A stretch of DNA of 64,000 bases from Vermamoeba vermiformis (GCA_045837725.1 JBEWZL010000292.1:1-64000); one strand, 5' to 3'. Shown: positions 11,789 to 24,630, counted from the stretch's first letter. Program-made: numbers and translations. The notes: generated from the letters alone by a model not told the origin.

Positions 11789-14700
11789 TTATTTGCCTCC
11801 GTTGAACTTTTGAAGCATTTCTTTGCGCTCAGTGATCTTTTTGATGGCCTCGTCCAGTACTGCAATGTCAGTGACATTGGTCAGGTCAAACACTAATGGC
11901 TCGCGGGTCAGTGACTGTAACTCTCGTTGTCGCAGCAACTCTTTTGACACTTCAGTTGACGCGCGTGGTGATTTTGCGTTGGGCTTTTGTTCGTCAACAG
12001 TCATTGAGCGTGACGACTTGCTGCCACTGTAACTCGGTTTGACTTGTTTGAATGTGAATTCGGTGTTGGCCCGTGAAGGGGCGTCTGATCGTGCTGATTT
12101 AGAGCCGCTGCTGCTGATAGCCAGTTTTGGATCGGACATGTACGAGCGTGACAAACTGTCACTCGATGAGGACTCGTCGTCCACTTTGACACTCAACGAG
12201 GACAGTCTGAGTTCGAGTTTGTCGAAGGAGAATTCAGTGGCTGGTGAGGGTTCAACAGTGTCAAGTGGCACGTAACCATTGGGCACGACATTGCTGCCTG
12301 AGTCAGCGAGCACGAATTGTCGTGAACCACGTGGACTAGGCAACACCGACTTGCGACTGCTGGAACGACTGATTGCACCGTCGCCTGTTGGACTCAGTGG
12401 CGGACTGCTGGACTTGCGCATGGTGAGGGCCTTTTCAATCAGGTCTTTAATCATGCCCAGTCGGGGCACTGACATCTTGTTTCTGAAGGCTGGTGTCTCG
12501 CGCAGTGCTGCTCGCTCAGAATTGATTACTGCAGATCTGTTAGTGGTGAAATAATTATTAAGGAAAATACACATACACTTTAGAAGCAACCAGCGCTTGA
12601 ATTCAGGAGTATTTCCAAACACAGCTGGAGCAGGCAGTGAAGGAGGGTGTGGTGGCACAGTCTGTTTGTGCACGCACTCCACTTTGTAGCGCACACCAGG
12701 ACCTGTGTGCTTCAGTTTTTGCACAACGACGAAATTGTCTGGAATAAGATGTTAATGTCACTGCGGTGCTCGTGCTAATTATTGAACGTACGATTGAATT
12801 GTGAGTTGAAAATTGACGGATCAAACTTCTGATCGCCCTCTTTGAATATCAACATGACGACGTCATTGCCCAAGTGGCGTTTGCGGTCAATCTAAGTTCA
12901 ATGTTAGAATAAGGCAGGTATTAATATAACCGCTGCATACTCGTTGCGGGTCTTCAGCACGAGCAGGAATGAGTGGTGCTGCGTGGAACATGACCTCAGT
13001 GTCTTCAATCTCTGCGTACACACCCTTGCAGTCTGCGTGCGATGTTAGCATCGGTCTAGTAGTTATGTATATAAGTTGTCCGTACCTCCTTCAGTAGGCA
13101 GACCAGCAATGTATTTGGTCCAGCTCTTAATTTCCACTGTCTGACCCAAAAAGTCCATAAACTCTTGCAGATCCGCGCTGATCACATCTAAACAGCCGAG
13201 ATGTTAGCCGCCGTTGTAATAAAAACAGGATAATATATGACGTACCATTGCTATAATAATCATTTTCTTCAATCTGTCCAGCCTTGACATAGAGCAGGCC
13301 GAATTTATACTTCTTGAAATAACTGTTGTTTTCGTACTCCAACAGCGCGTCATTCATGTCTACGTCCAACTGATGCAGATAGGGTTATTATAAGCGGCAC
13401 TATAAAACGATCAACAAGTACCTTTTTGACGCCGTTGAACTCTTTGCCGAGTACTTTGGTAGTGATGTACTTCAACAACTCTTTTTCGTTGTCAATGTAA
13501 TATGGCACGACAATAGGCACTGTGTCGCGCGTGTGAAAGACGAGTGCTTTGTGCTCACTGGTGGGCAGCTTGGTGATGGCGATTAAGAAGGCTGTCTTCT
13601 CTTCTTCTTCGCCCGCATAGCCGTACAATTGATACTCTAATGCCAACATAAGTCGCTGTCACAATGATTGTTGACACGTGTCACACATACCTCGTGCGGC
13701 CATGAATGAGCGGAACAACAACGGCTTCTCGATCAACTTCATGGACTCGCTGCTCAGGCCTTGCGCGTTGCTGGACAGCTCGTACACATAGCCCTTGTCC
13801 AAGGACTCAGCGGCAATGCTACTGTCACGTGCTGGTTTGCCGTAGTTGTTGCCGTGCAGTTTGCGCCACAAGCCGAGTTCAGAGTGCATGGACCACATCT
13901 CTTCGGCATTGTTCAGCGCGTACTTCTCCATGGCCAATACGACACTATTTACAATTTCAATGGACTGATATATCGATTACATGCGGCACTTCAACTTACT
14001 CTTCATAATTCGCGTAGTCACCAGCGTACTTGGATGCGTGTTGATAAATAAATCCATTCTTCTCGCTGTAAATAAATAGACCACCCAGTTGACTGTGTGA
14101 TTGATGATTAATATCAATATCTCACTAAATACAAGTGTTGTGAACTTACAGCAAGTCACCCTGCGTCTGTCCTTGTCTGTAGCCTTTTTTGATGGCATTA
14201 GCTGCTGCGGCCAAACTTCTCAAGCCCAAAGCAGACTTGAAATCTGATTACGAGCGGTAAGATTAATAATGTAGCACTAAACATATTGATGTTAATACCT
14301 CGTCGGAGGTTGAGCAATTTGTAAATCTTGCGCAGCTGATCCACGTAGAGTTTGCCGGGGAAATTGAATTCAGACTTGAAGTTCTTCGCCATTGCTGGAG
14401 TGCCATTGCCAATAGCCACAATACGCACGCCACTAATATCATAAACAGTTAGAATTTCCAAATTAAGCAATTGTCCAAACTAAGCAATTATCAAATTAAT
14501 CGAATTAAATCGCACTTACAGCTCTTCAAGACGATCTTTAAAAGCTGCCAATTCACCGCACGCTTGTCGACACAACATGCTGCAATAAGACCGTTAGTAA
14601 GTCGAATGCTCGTAGATACAATTGAAAGATGACTCTTACCAGCCAAAGTGTCGCAGGAACAACAACATGGTGACTTGACCCGCCACGACCTCTTTCAAGG

Positions 14701-15747
14701 CGACTTTGTTGCCCTCCATGTCCTCCACCACACTCTCCAACAGCTCTGCATCAAAGTCAGCAATTGTCGGAAATCATACTACGACACCCTCAACGTCAAT
14801 GCCCTTGACAAGTTGCAACGTCAGTACTTGATTTACCTTTATAAAAATCAGTATTATCGTCTTCTGCTTCCATCTCCTCATCTTCGGTCAGATCCGTAGC
14901 GGTTTCATTAATTTTAGTGAACTCGTTTTCAAAATCAGAAAGTCCGTGCTTGAGATCATCGCCTGTATTATTTTTTAAGTCTTCAACCAATTTTTTAGCA
15001 TTCTTAGCGAAGTTCTTTGTGCGGATTAACGCTTCGCTCCATTCCTTTTGTTCTTGTTCATCTTTTGCAATGAGCGATACCCTGTTAAAACGCGTTAATT
15101 AAATGCTAGTGATCGTTGCCTATGTATGTATATCCCGATTTAATATTGCGATCGGCCGGCGGAAGCGGCGGGAAGGTTTCGGTGGTTGATTAAAAAATTG
15201 CGGAAATGCTCAAATAAGCATTAAATACACTCTAAAATACTTACTTGTTGCCTTTCTTCGTTTTAATTAATAACTTGAATTTATCCTTTGAATTTCTGCT
15301 TGTGATCTCCGCCCCGTCCATGCTAACATTGCCTACAAGTTTACTCTTGCCAGGTCCGAGTTGTGGGTTGTCAGTATATATCAACACCTCCTCGCTAACC
15401 TCGTCTAATTCGAACCAACATCGTCGGTACTTGGAGAACTTAAAACGGCCTCGCTTGAGCAAATAGCCGTCCTTCTTTAAGCCGTCTTGTAGATTAGCGA
15501 CCTCTTGCATCTTTGTTGATTTACGTTGCTTACTATTCAAAATGAATTTCGCAATGTGGGTGAGTAAAAATAGAACACGTGCTTCGAATGGACTTTTAAG
15601 GAAATGACGGCGCGCGACTTTAATTGTCTGCACGAGACCCACGTCATGCATGATTGAATAATCGTTATGGAGAATAGCATCCTGGCAATTATTGAACTTC
15701 AAGACTCCTTGTTTTCGGAATCTGCCCGAAGTAGCTGTCAGATCCAT
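11789..15747 (-). CDS. PH - peroxiredoxin-like (PRXL2) - RapGAP fusion protein
   Basis: The spliced exons give three domains in one reading frame. First a PH domain (about 15510-15100: KKDGYLLKRGRFKFSKYRR to EQKEWSEAL), which would bind phosphoinositides. Next a thioredoxin-fold AhpC/TSA_2 (PRXL2-type) domain (about 14750-13940): LLFLRHFGCMLCRQACGEL, GVRIVAIGNG, FPGKLYVDQLRKIYKLL and GDLLEKNGFIYQH. Last a Rap GTPase-activating domain (about 13700-12680): LLKYITTKVLGKEFNGVKK, EFMDFLGQTVEI, VMFHAAPLIP and RKRHLGNDVVMLIF, where the Asn of GND is the catalytic asparagine thumb of RapGAPs, followed by the family's LPDPAVF-like segment. A Ser-rich phosphorylatable tail ends the protein. I checked four junctions across the PH/PRXL2 and PRXL2 region; each is in frame with gt/ag ends. 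The start at 15747 is the longest; an ATG at 15510 just before the PH domain is a good alternative. Confidence 0.8.
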
Positions 15748-15816
15748 CAAACAAAACGAGGCTGCGTCAAAAATTTTTGTTTAAGCTGGTCAATTAATTG
15801 AGCGCAATACACCTCA

Positions 15817-18064
15817 ATGAAAATTTATGAAATTGTAATTGCAATAATTTTTACTTGGGTTGCCTTGGGAAGTTGCGATCCAAACTATCAACTGACTTCA
15901 TCGCTTCCCAAATCCAGCACTCCACAAGCAGGTACACTTTACAAACATTATCTATTCGCACTTATGCACTTAAATTCAATCGCAACTTCGATCTACTCGA
16001 AAATATCTCCAGAAATAATCCTGACACTGAAAATAATTAATTTACTTTGACACAGCGTACCCTGACTGGGCTCATGACCATTGGGTGAGGATCATAATTA
16101 ATGGCGATGCTCTATTTTTTTTATTGACATGCCAATGATTTGTAGGTATGGCTCTCCAGCCCTGAAGCGAATCAAAACTCCATGCTGCAGCTGGTCAAGG
16201 ACTATCAACAGCACAATATTCCCGTAGGAGCGGTTGATCTTGATAGCATGTGGTCTACAGGTAACTTTGGGGACATCCGGAAGTTTCGCTCACCTCTTTA
16301 CAGGAGTCAACAACTTCAAGTGGAACACGAACAAGTATCCCAACTCTACGTGGATGATTGAACAATTTCACAGCATGGGCATTCGTGTCATACTTTGGGT
16401 CACGTCAATGATTGACAAGGACTCGGATAACTATCAGTACGCGTACGAACACCTTTATTTGCTGAACGATGGTACGACACTCGAATATGATACTATTATA
16501 CTGTATTTTAACGCATTTATTAGGCGAACTAATCAATTGGTGGCATGGTATTTATCCAGAGTTACATTTAATTCACAATGTACCTTTAATAACACATCAC
16601 TAGGAAAGGGTGCGCTATTCGACTACACCAATCCCAATGGTTTGAAATGGTGGCACTCGCAGCTTCAAGCAGTGCTCGATCAAGGCATTGATGGCTGGAA
16701 GTGCGACGGAACAGATCCGTTCATTTATGGCACGTGCTTGTTGCCGCATCAAACTGTTGCTAATGCATTCTTTAGAACTCATAGTGCCTATTGGATATGC
16801 GGGAATTGTAGACCCAAGAGACTACGCCAATCGATACTACAGGTGTGTATTTGGAACATTCCTCGAACTGTTGTTTGACACGTGTCACTTCAGAGATTTC
16901 TTGTACTACTCGCGCAAGACCAACCCTGATGCACTGATCATGTCACGCCCAGTGGATAGTTATGGTCCTATTTATTGGCAATTCTCACCGCGTGATGTTG
17001 TGTTGTCTGGCAAGTGACTCGTTACTAGCAGACTGTCCACTCCTAACCCATTGGTTCACAGGCTGGGTCGGAGATCAAGACCCCACTTTTGATGGCCTGC
17101 AACGAGCCCTCGAGAACTACTTCCACAGCGCATGGGACGGCTACGTCAACTTCGGCTCAGACATTGGTGGTTATCGCACTGGCAAAGGTGTGCTTGGCCG
17201 CACCAAAGAGCTGTTCATTCGCTGGGCTCAACTCGGTGCACTATCACCGCTGATGGAGAACGGTGGTAACAAAGAACATCGTCCTTGGATGTTCGATGAC
17301 GAGACACTGCAAATTTACCGCAACTTTGTCAACCTCCACATGTCACTCAAGCCGTACTTCTTGACTGTTGGCAGCAATGCACTCGCGAGCAACTACTCAG
17401 CCATTACACCCATGTCTAAGTACACCTTTGTAGTCACCAACTGGAACTATTTGCTTGGTCCTGATGTAAGTTCGGACGTATACTTTATACAAATATTCAT
17501 TGCAACTGCAGGTGTTCGTCGCACCTATTGTCAAAAACAGTACCGAGCGCTCAGTGGAATTCCCTACGGGCTCAGACTGGGCTGATTGGTGGAATTCATC
17601 GCTCATCTATCGCGGAGGATCCACGGCACAGCTGACAGTGCCGCTTGCTTCGTATCCTGTGTTCAAACGTGTTGGCTCGTTGATTCCAATGAACTTCCCT
17701 GACACTGGTCTCACTGTAGTCACTACACCGCACATGTACGTCAATATGCTCGATGACAATCAGACTTAACCTGTTCATTCTTAGCGGCATGAACGCTCAG
17801 ACTTCTATTCGCTTTTGGAACGCACCTTCACGCGATGTCGCAATGACTTGGGCCTCGGAGTCCTCGCTGCGCATTGCCACGAGTCCAGGCCACACGCACA
17901 TTGCAGTCTTGTTGCGCGGCGTGTACTGTCCTCGTCGCGTTGAGGCTCTTGAAGGTCGCGTCAAGTGGAACTGCCGCAACAACAATGAAGTACTCGTGCA
18001 AATGGACGAAAACGCCTCGTTGATTGAAGTAGGCGGCCTGTTGCAGAATACAGTTTACTTTTAA
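15817..18064 (+). CDS. secreted glycoside hydrolase family 31 enzyme
   Basis: GH31 enzymes are retaining alpha-glycosidases. The product has a signal peptide (YEIVIAIIFTWVALGSC) and the GH31 barrel: MIEQFHSMGIRVILWVTSMI, the nucleophile region IDGWKCDGTDPF, the acid/base region GWVGDQDPTFDGL and FGSDIGGYRTG, WAQLGALSPLMENGG and a C-terminal beta domain. It is about 640 residues, so shorter than animal lysosomal alpha-glucosidases and closer to the SITS/MYORG-like or bacterial group. Near 17736 the frame appears to break, but a 49-base intron (17736-17784, donor gtacgt, acceptor ttag) joins TTPH to IGMNAQTSIRFW cleanly. It starts 69 bases from the PH-RapGAP gene on the other strand. Substrate unknown. 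Confidence 0.85.
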
Positions 18065-18186
18065 TTGGCAATAAAAACTAGAAAGCTCACGCACTACTGT
18101 TTTTCAGAATTCTCGACAAGCAAAAACTTAGGAATTTGTTCTTTACACAATTTTAATTATTACGAGCACAACAACAACAGCATACA

Positions 18187-19295
18187 ATGTACCCTTATCA
18201 GAGCCCGTCCTTCATTCCGACCGGAACCAATCCGTATAATACGCTTCCGCAACCCAACTATGGAAATCCAATGTATACAGGAGCTCCCATGGCTACTCAA
18301 ATGCCCACTGGAACTTTAGGTCCTCAATTCACACCTACTACTTGGGTAAGAGCGGATGCGGCGGGATCACGAAAAATTTAAATTTCACACGCATAATTTT
18401 ATTAAATAGGATTACTAATTTACTTTTTACATCTGCATTACTTTGTCAATAACCAATTAGAAATAACAATTTTTAAAATTGATCTTGCAAGCTTTCTTTC
18501 CCTAACACACAATTCTGCAGTACGCCCAATACTATCAACAACTCACGCCAGCAGAAATTGCTAATTTACGAGCGTGGTTCGATGCTATCGGTACGAGCAA
18601 TCTACCCAAGCTTACGTGGCAAGACTAACATTTAACGGGCAGACCGCGATCGATCAGGCACACTCGAAGTCGCTGAGTTGCAAAATGGTAAGAACCCTGG
18701 TTATGATACATGTAGCAGTCCTTATTAATATCTTTCCCCAGTGACATTCGACGGCAGACCTCTGGGCTTTGAAGCGGCGCTAAAGTTGGTGAAGGTGTTC
18801 GACAAGGATCGCAATGGCCGCGTCGACTTTTACGAATATGCCTCGATGCACAAGTTCATCACTCGTGTGCGGTGAGTGTTCGCGTGCCATATTGTATGCA
18901 ATAGAACATTAGCTGACTCACTCGTCACAGCCAAGCATTTCTGATCGCAGACTCAGATCGCAGTGGTCGCATTGAAGCGCGTGAGATCTACACTGCGCTG
19001 TTGACTGCAGGACTCAACTTCTTGACCGTCAACTCCATCTCTGAACTCATGCTCAAGTTCAACAAGACGGGCATGGGACTCTCTTGGGAAGAGTTCTTAA
19101 TGCTCGCCGCACATGTCGCGCACTGTCGCTCGATATTTGAGTGGTACGTAGTGTATCATATGTCAGATATATATGTGGCCTATGTATGGAGATTGAATAC
19201 TAAGTACTTATTACTATAGGAACGACAAGGACAATGACGGATGGATTACTATTAATCTCGATCAATTAATTCAGTTGTCATCTTACCTCAGCTAA
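18187..19295 (+). CDS. penta-EF-hand calcium-binding protein (peflin/ALG-2-like)
   Basis: The N-terminus is a short Pro/Tyr/Gly/Thr-rich tail typical of peflin and sorcin. EF-hands follow: [17 protein letters not shown] (spliced across one intron), [30 protein letters not shown], then a degenerate one ([13 protein letters not shown]) and a last one, [17 protein letters not shown]. This is the PEF layout, in which the fifth hand mediates dimerisation. Calcium ligands are present in hands 1, 2, 3 and 5; hand 4 is too short to bind well. PEF proteins link calcium signals to ESCRT, COPII coats and membrane repair. A 170-base intron follows the tail exon. Complete, with stop after SSYLS. Confidence 0.88.
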
Positions 19296-19577
19296 TAATG
19301 TACTAGCGAGTAATCAATATGACAATAGTGTTGTAAATATGAGCTGATTATAAACAAAACGGCCCAAAACTAATTCGGCCAATTATTAAATTTCATTACT
19401 GGGCTGTTTTCTCATGTTTATTAGTTTCTCATTTAATACCGCTTGAAAGTGCTCTGTTTAGATTAATTATACAGATTCGTAAGATAAGCTCGCTACTAAT
19501 TGTGCATATGTGAATTCACAACCCAAAAAATATGTTTCTTGTTTAGAAACAATGTTATTATCATTCAAACACTAGAC

Positions 19578-22271
19578 ATGTTGAGGGCTGCAATTAGCGC
19601 TTTGAAGCAAACAAGCAAAGCGCAGCTTGGATCGCGATCTGTGCTTGGATCGGTCTTCGCAACCAAGAAGAATGTGGCGAATACTACGATACTGTTTAAC
19701 CAAAAACCTCTTATAGATACATCATGCGCTTTTTATGCAGTCAAGAGAAGAAAGTTACGAACAAAAGTAACAAAAGAAAAAGAGTTAAAACAGGAAAAAG
19801 TCAAAGCTGCAGCACCAATACCGCAAAAAAATGAACCGAAAGTTAAAGATGCATCGTATTATTTTGAAAAAGCCAAGGATTTAGGTAAAAAAATTAGAAA
19901 AAATAGTTGGACTATTTTATTAAATAATTTGCTTTGGATCCAGAGAGCAAAGAAAAATACTCTGAAGCGTTGAAAGCCTATGAAAAAGCTGATAGCTTAG
20001 AGCCCGAAAACCCATTAATTCAATTCGGTCTCGGTTCAGTATATTTGCATATGAATCAAGTTGACAAAGCGATCGAGAAGTTGAAGCTCACGATCCGCCT
20101 CGCAGAAATGGCGAAGAGGCCTGATGAGCATCTATTACAAACAGTCTCTAGGGCTTATAACAACTTAGCCATTATCCGGTTCGAACAAGGCAAACTAGAG
20201 CTCGCCAAGAAAAATTTCAAAAAGGCAACTATCCACCAAACTATTTGGCAACAATTAAGCGTTATTCTAATACACCCTATAGGCCATCGTTGTAGACCAC
20301 AAAATACCCGATGTGTACGTCAATTTAGGAGTGATTTGCAACCGTCAGAAGAAATACTCAGAGTGAGTTGTGACGACTATTCAATCACCATTTATTAACA
20401 CGATGCAGAGCTCTGGAACACTTCAAACAAGGACTGAAAACATTTAAAATGCTCGATGACCAAGGTGAGATCGAAGAGGGCCCAGAAGAAGAGCGAGGTA
20501 CGTGACGGGTGTCATTCTTAGACTAGACGTATCAGTGCTGACACTACTGCAGAGAGAATATCGTATTTGTATCAGCAGATGGCTATTTCATATGGATCGC
20601 TCGGCAAGCACAACAAGGCCTACGCTGCGCTGAAGAAGGCGTATTTGCTCAACTCTGAGGACTTGACTGTCACGCGCATGTTGGCCAAGCTGAGTGAAGA
20701 GCGCGAGGAGTTTGTGGATGCAGTGCAGTACTACGAGCGCATATTAGAGTAAGTGACAGACACGTGATGCAGGTCAGTAATTGACACGTGTCATTGAATA
20801 GGCTGGAAGAAGGGGACAAAGAAGCACACGCTCAGCTCGGTACATTGTACTCGCGCGAGGATTTGCCGCAGATTTACAACGTGTACAAGGCTGTCGAGCA
20901 CTTAGAGACGGTACTACTGTCCTCTATATAACACACTGTTATCTGTTGTGCTAATTGGTCCGCAGGCTTTTGAATTGGACCCCACACGATACGACATTGC
21001 CATGGCCCTGGGAATTATTCACTTCAACAACACTGGTGACACCGAGAAGGTACCTAGTGAATTCATATACTTTCATATATCGGATTCTCATTCAACCTTT
21101 GCAGGCAGCAGCTTATTTGATGGAAGTGTTGAAAGAAGAAGGAAATGAAAATCCACAACGCCGCTACATTGCGCACCTTACTTTAGCGAACATTGCGCTA
21201 GTCACAAACTCTGAATTTAATGTGAGTGCAATGAAAGTGTCACTGTCTGTACTAACGCCGTGCAGTCACTATTGGTGCAAGCTGATAAAGCGCGCTACGC
21301 CGTGAAACACTTCATTAAAGCAGCCGAGATATCACCCAATCCAGCCCTGTACGAGAACATTGCTCAGTGTTACTTGAAGGCCGGTCAGGTACGCAACGTA
21401 TTTCGTAATGCGCATCAACAACTTACTGAACCATAACAGCTCGATGAAGCAACAAAAGCACTGGAGAAGTCCATTGAATTGAACAATCGACGCGCACAAC
21501 CAATCAGCTGGCTCGCCCTGCTCTATTTGAAGCAAGAACAATTCGATCGAGCACGAACACTTGCAGCTCAAGCACTGGAACTGAGTCAGTACAATCGACT
21601 GGCGAACTACGTGTAAGTTCTTAATACTACCACTAAGAGCCTTATTAACAGCTTCACAGCATGGGCAAAGTCGCATATGTTGCGAAAGATGTCAACACAG
21701 CCGTGACACACATGACCGCTGCACTGAGCGAGACTGAATCAGAGCAAGAACCCACCTACATTGACGTGTTGTAAGTGCGACGCAGTATGACCAGCACCAC
21801 TAATGAACAACGTTATCAGCCAAACTGATCCTGCTCTCGTGCGCGATGCCCTGCGCGTCCTCTCTGAGTCACTGCAAGCACGAGGGGACTATGAAGAGGC
21901 GCTCAATGTCACTACACAAGCGCTCGCGAACAATGGCGAGGACTTTGAACTCTCATTCCGCGCAGGCACCTTGTACAGCAGCAAGGGCGAGTTCCGTACG
22001 TAACATTCACATTCACTTGTGCGTTGCTAATTCCACTTTTGTCACAGAAAAAGCAGCAGTTATGTTCCGCCGTGCTTCTGTAGTCGATCCGAACTCGATT
22101 GAAGCACCACTCCGACTGGCCGAAACACTGATGAAGCTGGATGACTACGGCCAAGCACTCGTGTACATCAACAAAGCAATCAACAACGCCGAGAAATATC
22201 AGAACGCAACACTGCCGACATTGATTGCCATTCGTCAAGCTGTGTCAGTGCTTGCAGGTCACAATAAATAA
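19578..22271 (+). CDS. mitochondrial-type TPR repeat protein
   Basis: The N-terminus (MLRAAISALKQTSKAQLGSR and following Lys/Arg/Ser residues, few acids) looks like a mitochondrial presequence. The rest is a run of tetratricopeptide repeats, for example YSEALKAYEKADSLEPENP, AYNNLAIIRFEQGKLELA, VYVNLGVICNRQKKYSEAL, MAISYGSLGKHNKAYAAL, AQLGTLYSRED and NIAQCYLKAGQLDEATKAL, giving about ten or more repeats over roughly 720 residues. TPR arrays act as scaffolds. I cannot place it in a named family. One intron, 20225-20282, uses a GC donor (AAG then gcaact) and is needed to keep the repeat KKAIVVDHKIPDVY intact. The start is the first ATG upstream of the presequence. Confidence 0.75.
20225..20282 (+). 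other. GC-AG intron in the TPR gene
   Basis: 58-base intron beginning gcaact after AAG and ending ctatag. Removing it joins NFKK to AIVVDHKIPDVYVNLG, a correct TPR helix pair; no GT donor nearby does this. Confidence 0.75.
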
Positions 22272-22384
22272 TCATTTTACTACAGTTTCGTTATTTACAA
22301 CAATAATACATGTGATTTGTATGTACAGTTATTCGCAGCTTACTCGACGAGGGCTATTAACGCTCTTATTAAGAATTCAATAAA

Positions 22385-24630
22385 TCACCGCTCATTGTCC
22401 TTGCCGCTGTTGGTGTTCGCGTCACTCAGCACCTCGTCCACCTTGCGCACCTTGCGCTGTGGCTCTTCGTCATGCGCATCACTCTCGCGCTTTCTCTTGC
22501 GCTCAGCATCAATTTCAATGACCTCGGAGGACTCTGACGGGCCCTTAGACTCGTTCACTACGCCTTCACTCGCTGGCTCCTTGCGCAGTCGTGCTTTGTG
22601 AATGAAGCTGTTGTGCCTGCTGACCACTGGCGAATGACTCGGTGTGTTGTGCTCCGTGTCAAGATCTTTGCAGCTCTTGTCTTTGACACGATAGAATTCA
22701 ACATCGGCCAGGGGTACTGGTGCCACGAGGGGCTGGTCAGATGTCAACACAATGACAGGTGTCACTTCTGGACCCTTTTGTGCGGCTGTGTTTTGTTCAT
22801 GAATGATGCTGATGACACAGTCAGTCACGTGAACACTCATTCAGGGCACGACTTACCTGCGCATCTTCTCTTTCAACAGATTCAACAGCTGCAAATTCGG
22901 GCCCTTGTCTTTGTGCAGCTCTTTCTGCGTCTCGTAATAGTCCAACAACTCGCCCCACGTGTTGATGTCGCTGTGCAGTTGCTTCAACAGCAGTTGTGCG
23001 GCACGTTGTTTGGCCTCTTTCTTCGTCTTGCCAGTGCCCTCAGCCTGCAGCTGATCGAGCGTGGCTGTCACTGAAAATCTATTTTTAGTCTCGCTGGTGC
23101 CGATCTCCTCCGAGTTGTAGTGCACGTAGCTGCCCTCGCGATTGCAGTACTCTTGCAGCACTTGCACGGGGGTCTTGGCGCTCGTGCCATCGAGGTTCAT
23201 AATCTTCTCGTCGTCAATGGGCAAGTGGCGTGTCTGCAGTGCCGTTAATAAGACGAGTGTCACGCATGTAGCGCAGTCCTCACCTCGTTGAGATCATCTT
23301 TGAGCGCGACTTCCAAATTGACATTTTTGAGCAGCAAGTCACGTGGGTACTGCACAGTGTTAGCGAATGACACTCACACGACACGCGTCATTACCTGACC
23401 GGGACAGAGGTGCTCCAAGGACTCGAGGGCAGCGAGTTGTTTGGAGGTCTTTTTGTTGCTGAAACTGCCGCGGCCAATCACCTCGTCGTCGAGCATCACT
23501 TCGGTCACAAAGGGCGCCTTGCTGTCCTCTGTGTGACACGTGTCAAAATCATGCACGCGCGAGCAGCAGACCTACCTTGAATCGTGACGCGGTAATTGGG
23601 CGTCTTTTTGATGATGTTGAGGCAGTACTCTTGCAGGAAGGAGATCGGTGTCTTGCCCACGCCCGACAAGTCCTCCGCACTCCGCTTCTTCACGCCGCGC
23701 TTCGTGCCTGTCACTCGCTGGTCAGGGACTGTGTTTGACACGTGTCACAGTTACTGTCACTCACCGTACTCTGCAGTCGTCTTTCGCTTGCGTCGCTTCT
23801 CCTTGGACACAATCAGACTCACCAGCTCCAATGCGCGGGCTTTGATGGCGTGTCCAGACTCCGCCACATCCCCCTCACCCTCTGCGCGCTCACTCTCAGG
23901 CAGTGCCTCGTGTTCCGTGTCCTCTGCGGGCTCAATGTCGCCGTCACCTTCAATCAGCTCACCTTCTTCGAGCTCTTCACCGCCCTGATCCAGCGTGGTG
24001 CCTGCAGGAGTGATGAGTGCGTGCAGTGTGCGTCATATGCGCGACATTACCTTCGTCCAAGTCATCGACTGACTCCAGCACCGCGCTCTGTTCTTCAGCT
24101 GCGGGTTCCAGACCAGATCCGCTGTGGAGTGCGTGGCTGGGCAGTTCTTCCTCGAGCGATGCTTCGTCGCGAGTAGTCTTCGCAGGGTCATCGATAGCAT
24201 TGTCCTCTAGCACGATAGCGAATGAGGACAATAAGGGCGCGTGTTCCTAATCATGAATCGGTCAGAAATTGTGACTGCGGATCGAACGTCAACGCAAAAT
24301 TAAAATTAAAAATAAATTATTATTTGTCACTGCATATAATAAATTTCGTATACATGATGCGGTAGCACCACATTAAAATTGATGATTGAATTATTCAAGC
24401 GCATCTAACTCCTGACTTGCCTCCACTTTGAACTTGCGGACATAAGGACGAGTCCAGCAGACAGTGCCGCTCTCAGTGTGGTAGTAGAATGGTAGACCAT
24501 TGTTGTGGCGCATCTCTGTCCACCCTGCAGGCAAGGCCTCTCTGCGCGGACGAGATCTTCGTTTCTTCTCTTTTCTGCTCGGAGCATCTGCGCTGATGAC
24601 AGCAGCACTAGTTGCAGAAGGCTCGCTCAT
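22385..24630 (-). CDS. DGCR8: DGCR8/Pasha-like Microprocessor subunit
   Basis: DGCR8 is the RNA-binding partner of Drosha in primary microRNA processing. Exon 1 carries a WW-like domain, LPAGWTEMRHNNGLPFYYH to CWTRPY, which matches the DGCR8 WW segment. A GC-AG intron then leads to an acidic linker and two double-stranded-RNA-binding domains: KTPISFLQEYC through GRGSFSNKKTSKQLAALESL, and KTPVQVLQEYCNREGSYVHY through GTGKTKKEAKQRAAQLLL. After these comes the family-specific TWGELLDYYE and GPNLQLLNLLKEKMRR segment, which in animals follows the second dsRBD. The long region between WW and dsRBD1 is shorter than in human DGCR8 and the heme-binding IPCLHY-type motif is not seen. The C-tail is basic (RKRKRES, QRKVRKV), perhaps a nuclear localisation signal. 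About 620 residues. Presence of this gene implies a Drosha elsewhere. Confidence 0.82.
24247..24420 (-). other. GC-AG intron linking the WW exon to the dsRBD exons of DGCR8
   Basis: Reading the minus strand, GTGGAG is followed by gcaagt, the consensus for GC donors, and the intron ends tgattag before GAACAC. Joining gives RKFKVE then EHAPLLSSF in frame. The downstream exon has no ATG of its own in this frame. If the intron is retained, translation stops after a 79-residue WW-only protein. Confidence 0.7.

Noticed and set aside
17736-17784. Frameshift in the GH31 gene
   Set aside because: A 49-base intron with donor gtacgt and acceptor ttag resolves it with normal length.
20170-20190. GGTTCGAAC as a tRNA T-arm
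   Set aside because: It lies inside a TPR coding exon and has no matching A-box or stems.
24391-24630. Stand-alone WW-domain gene and a split DGCR8
   Set aside because: A consensus GC-AG intron joins the WW exon to the dsRBD exons in frame, and the downstream part has no ATG of its own.
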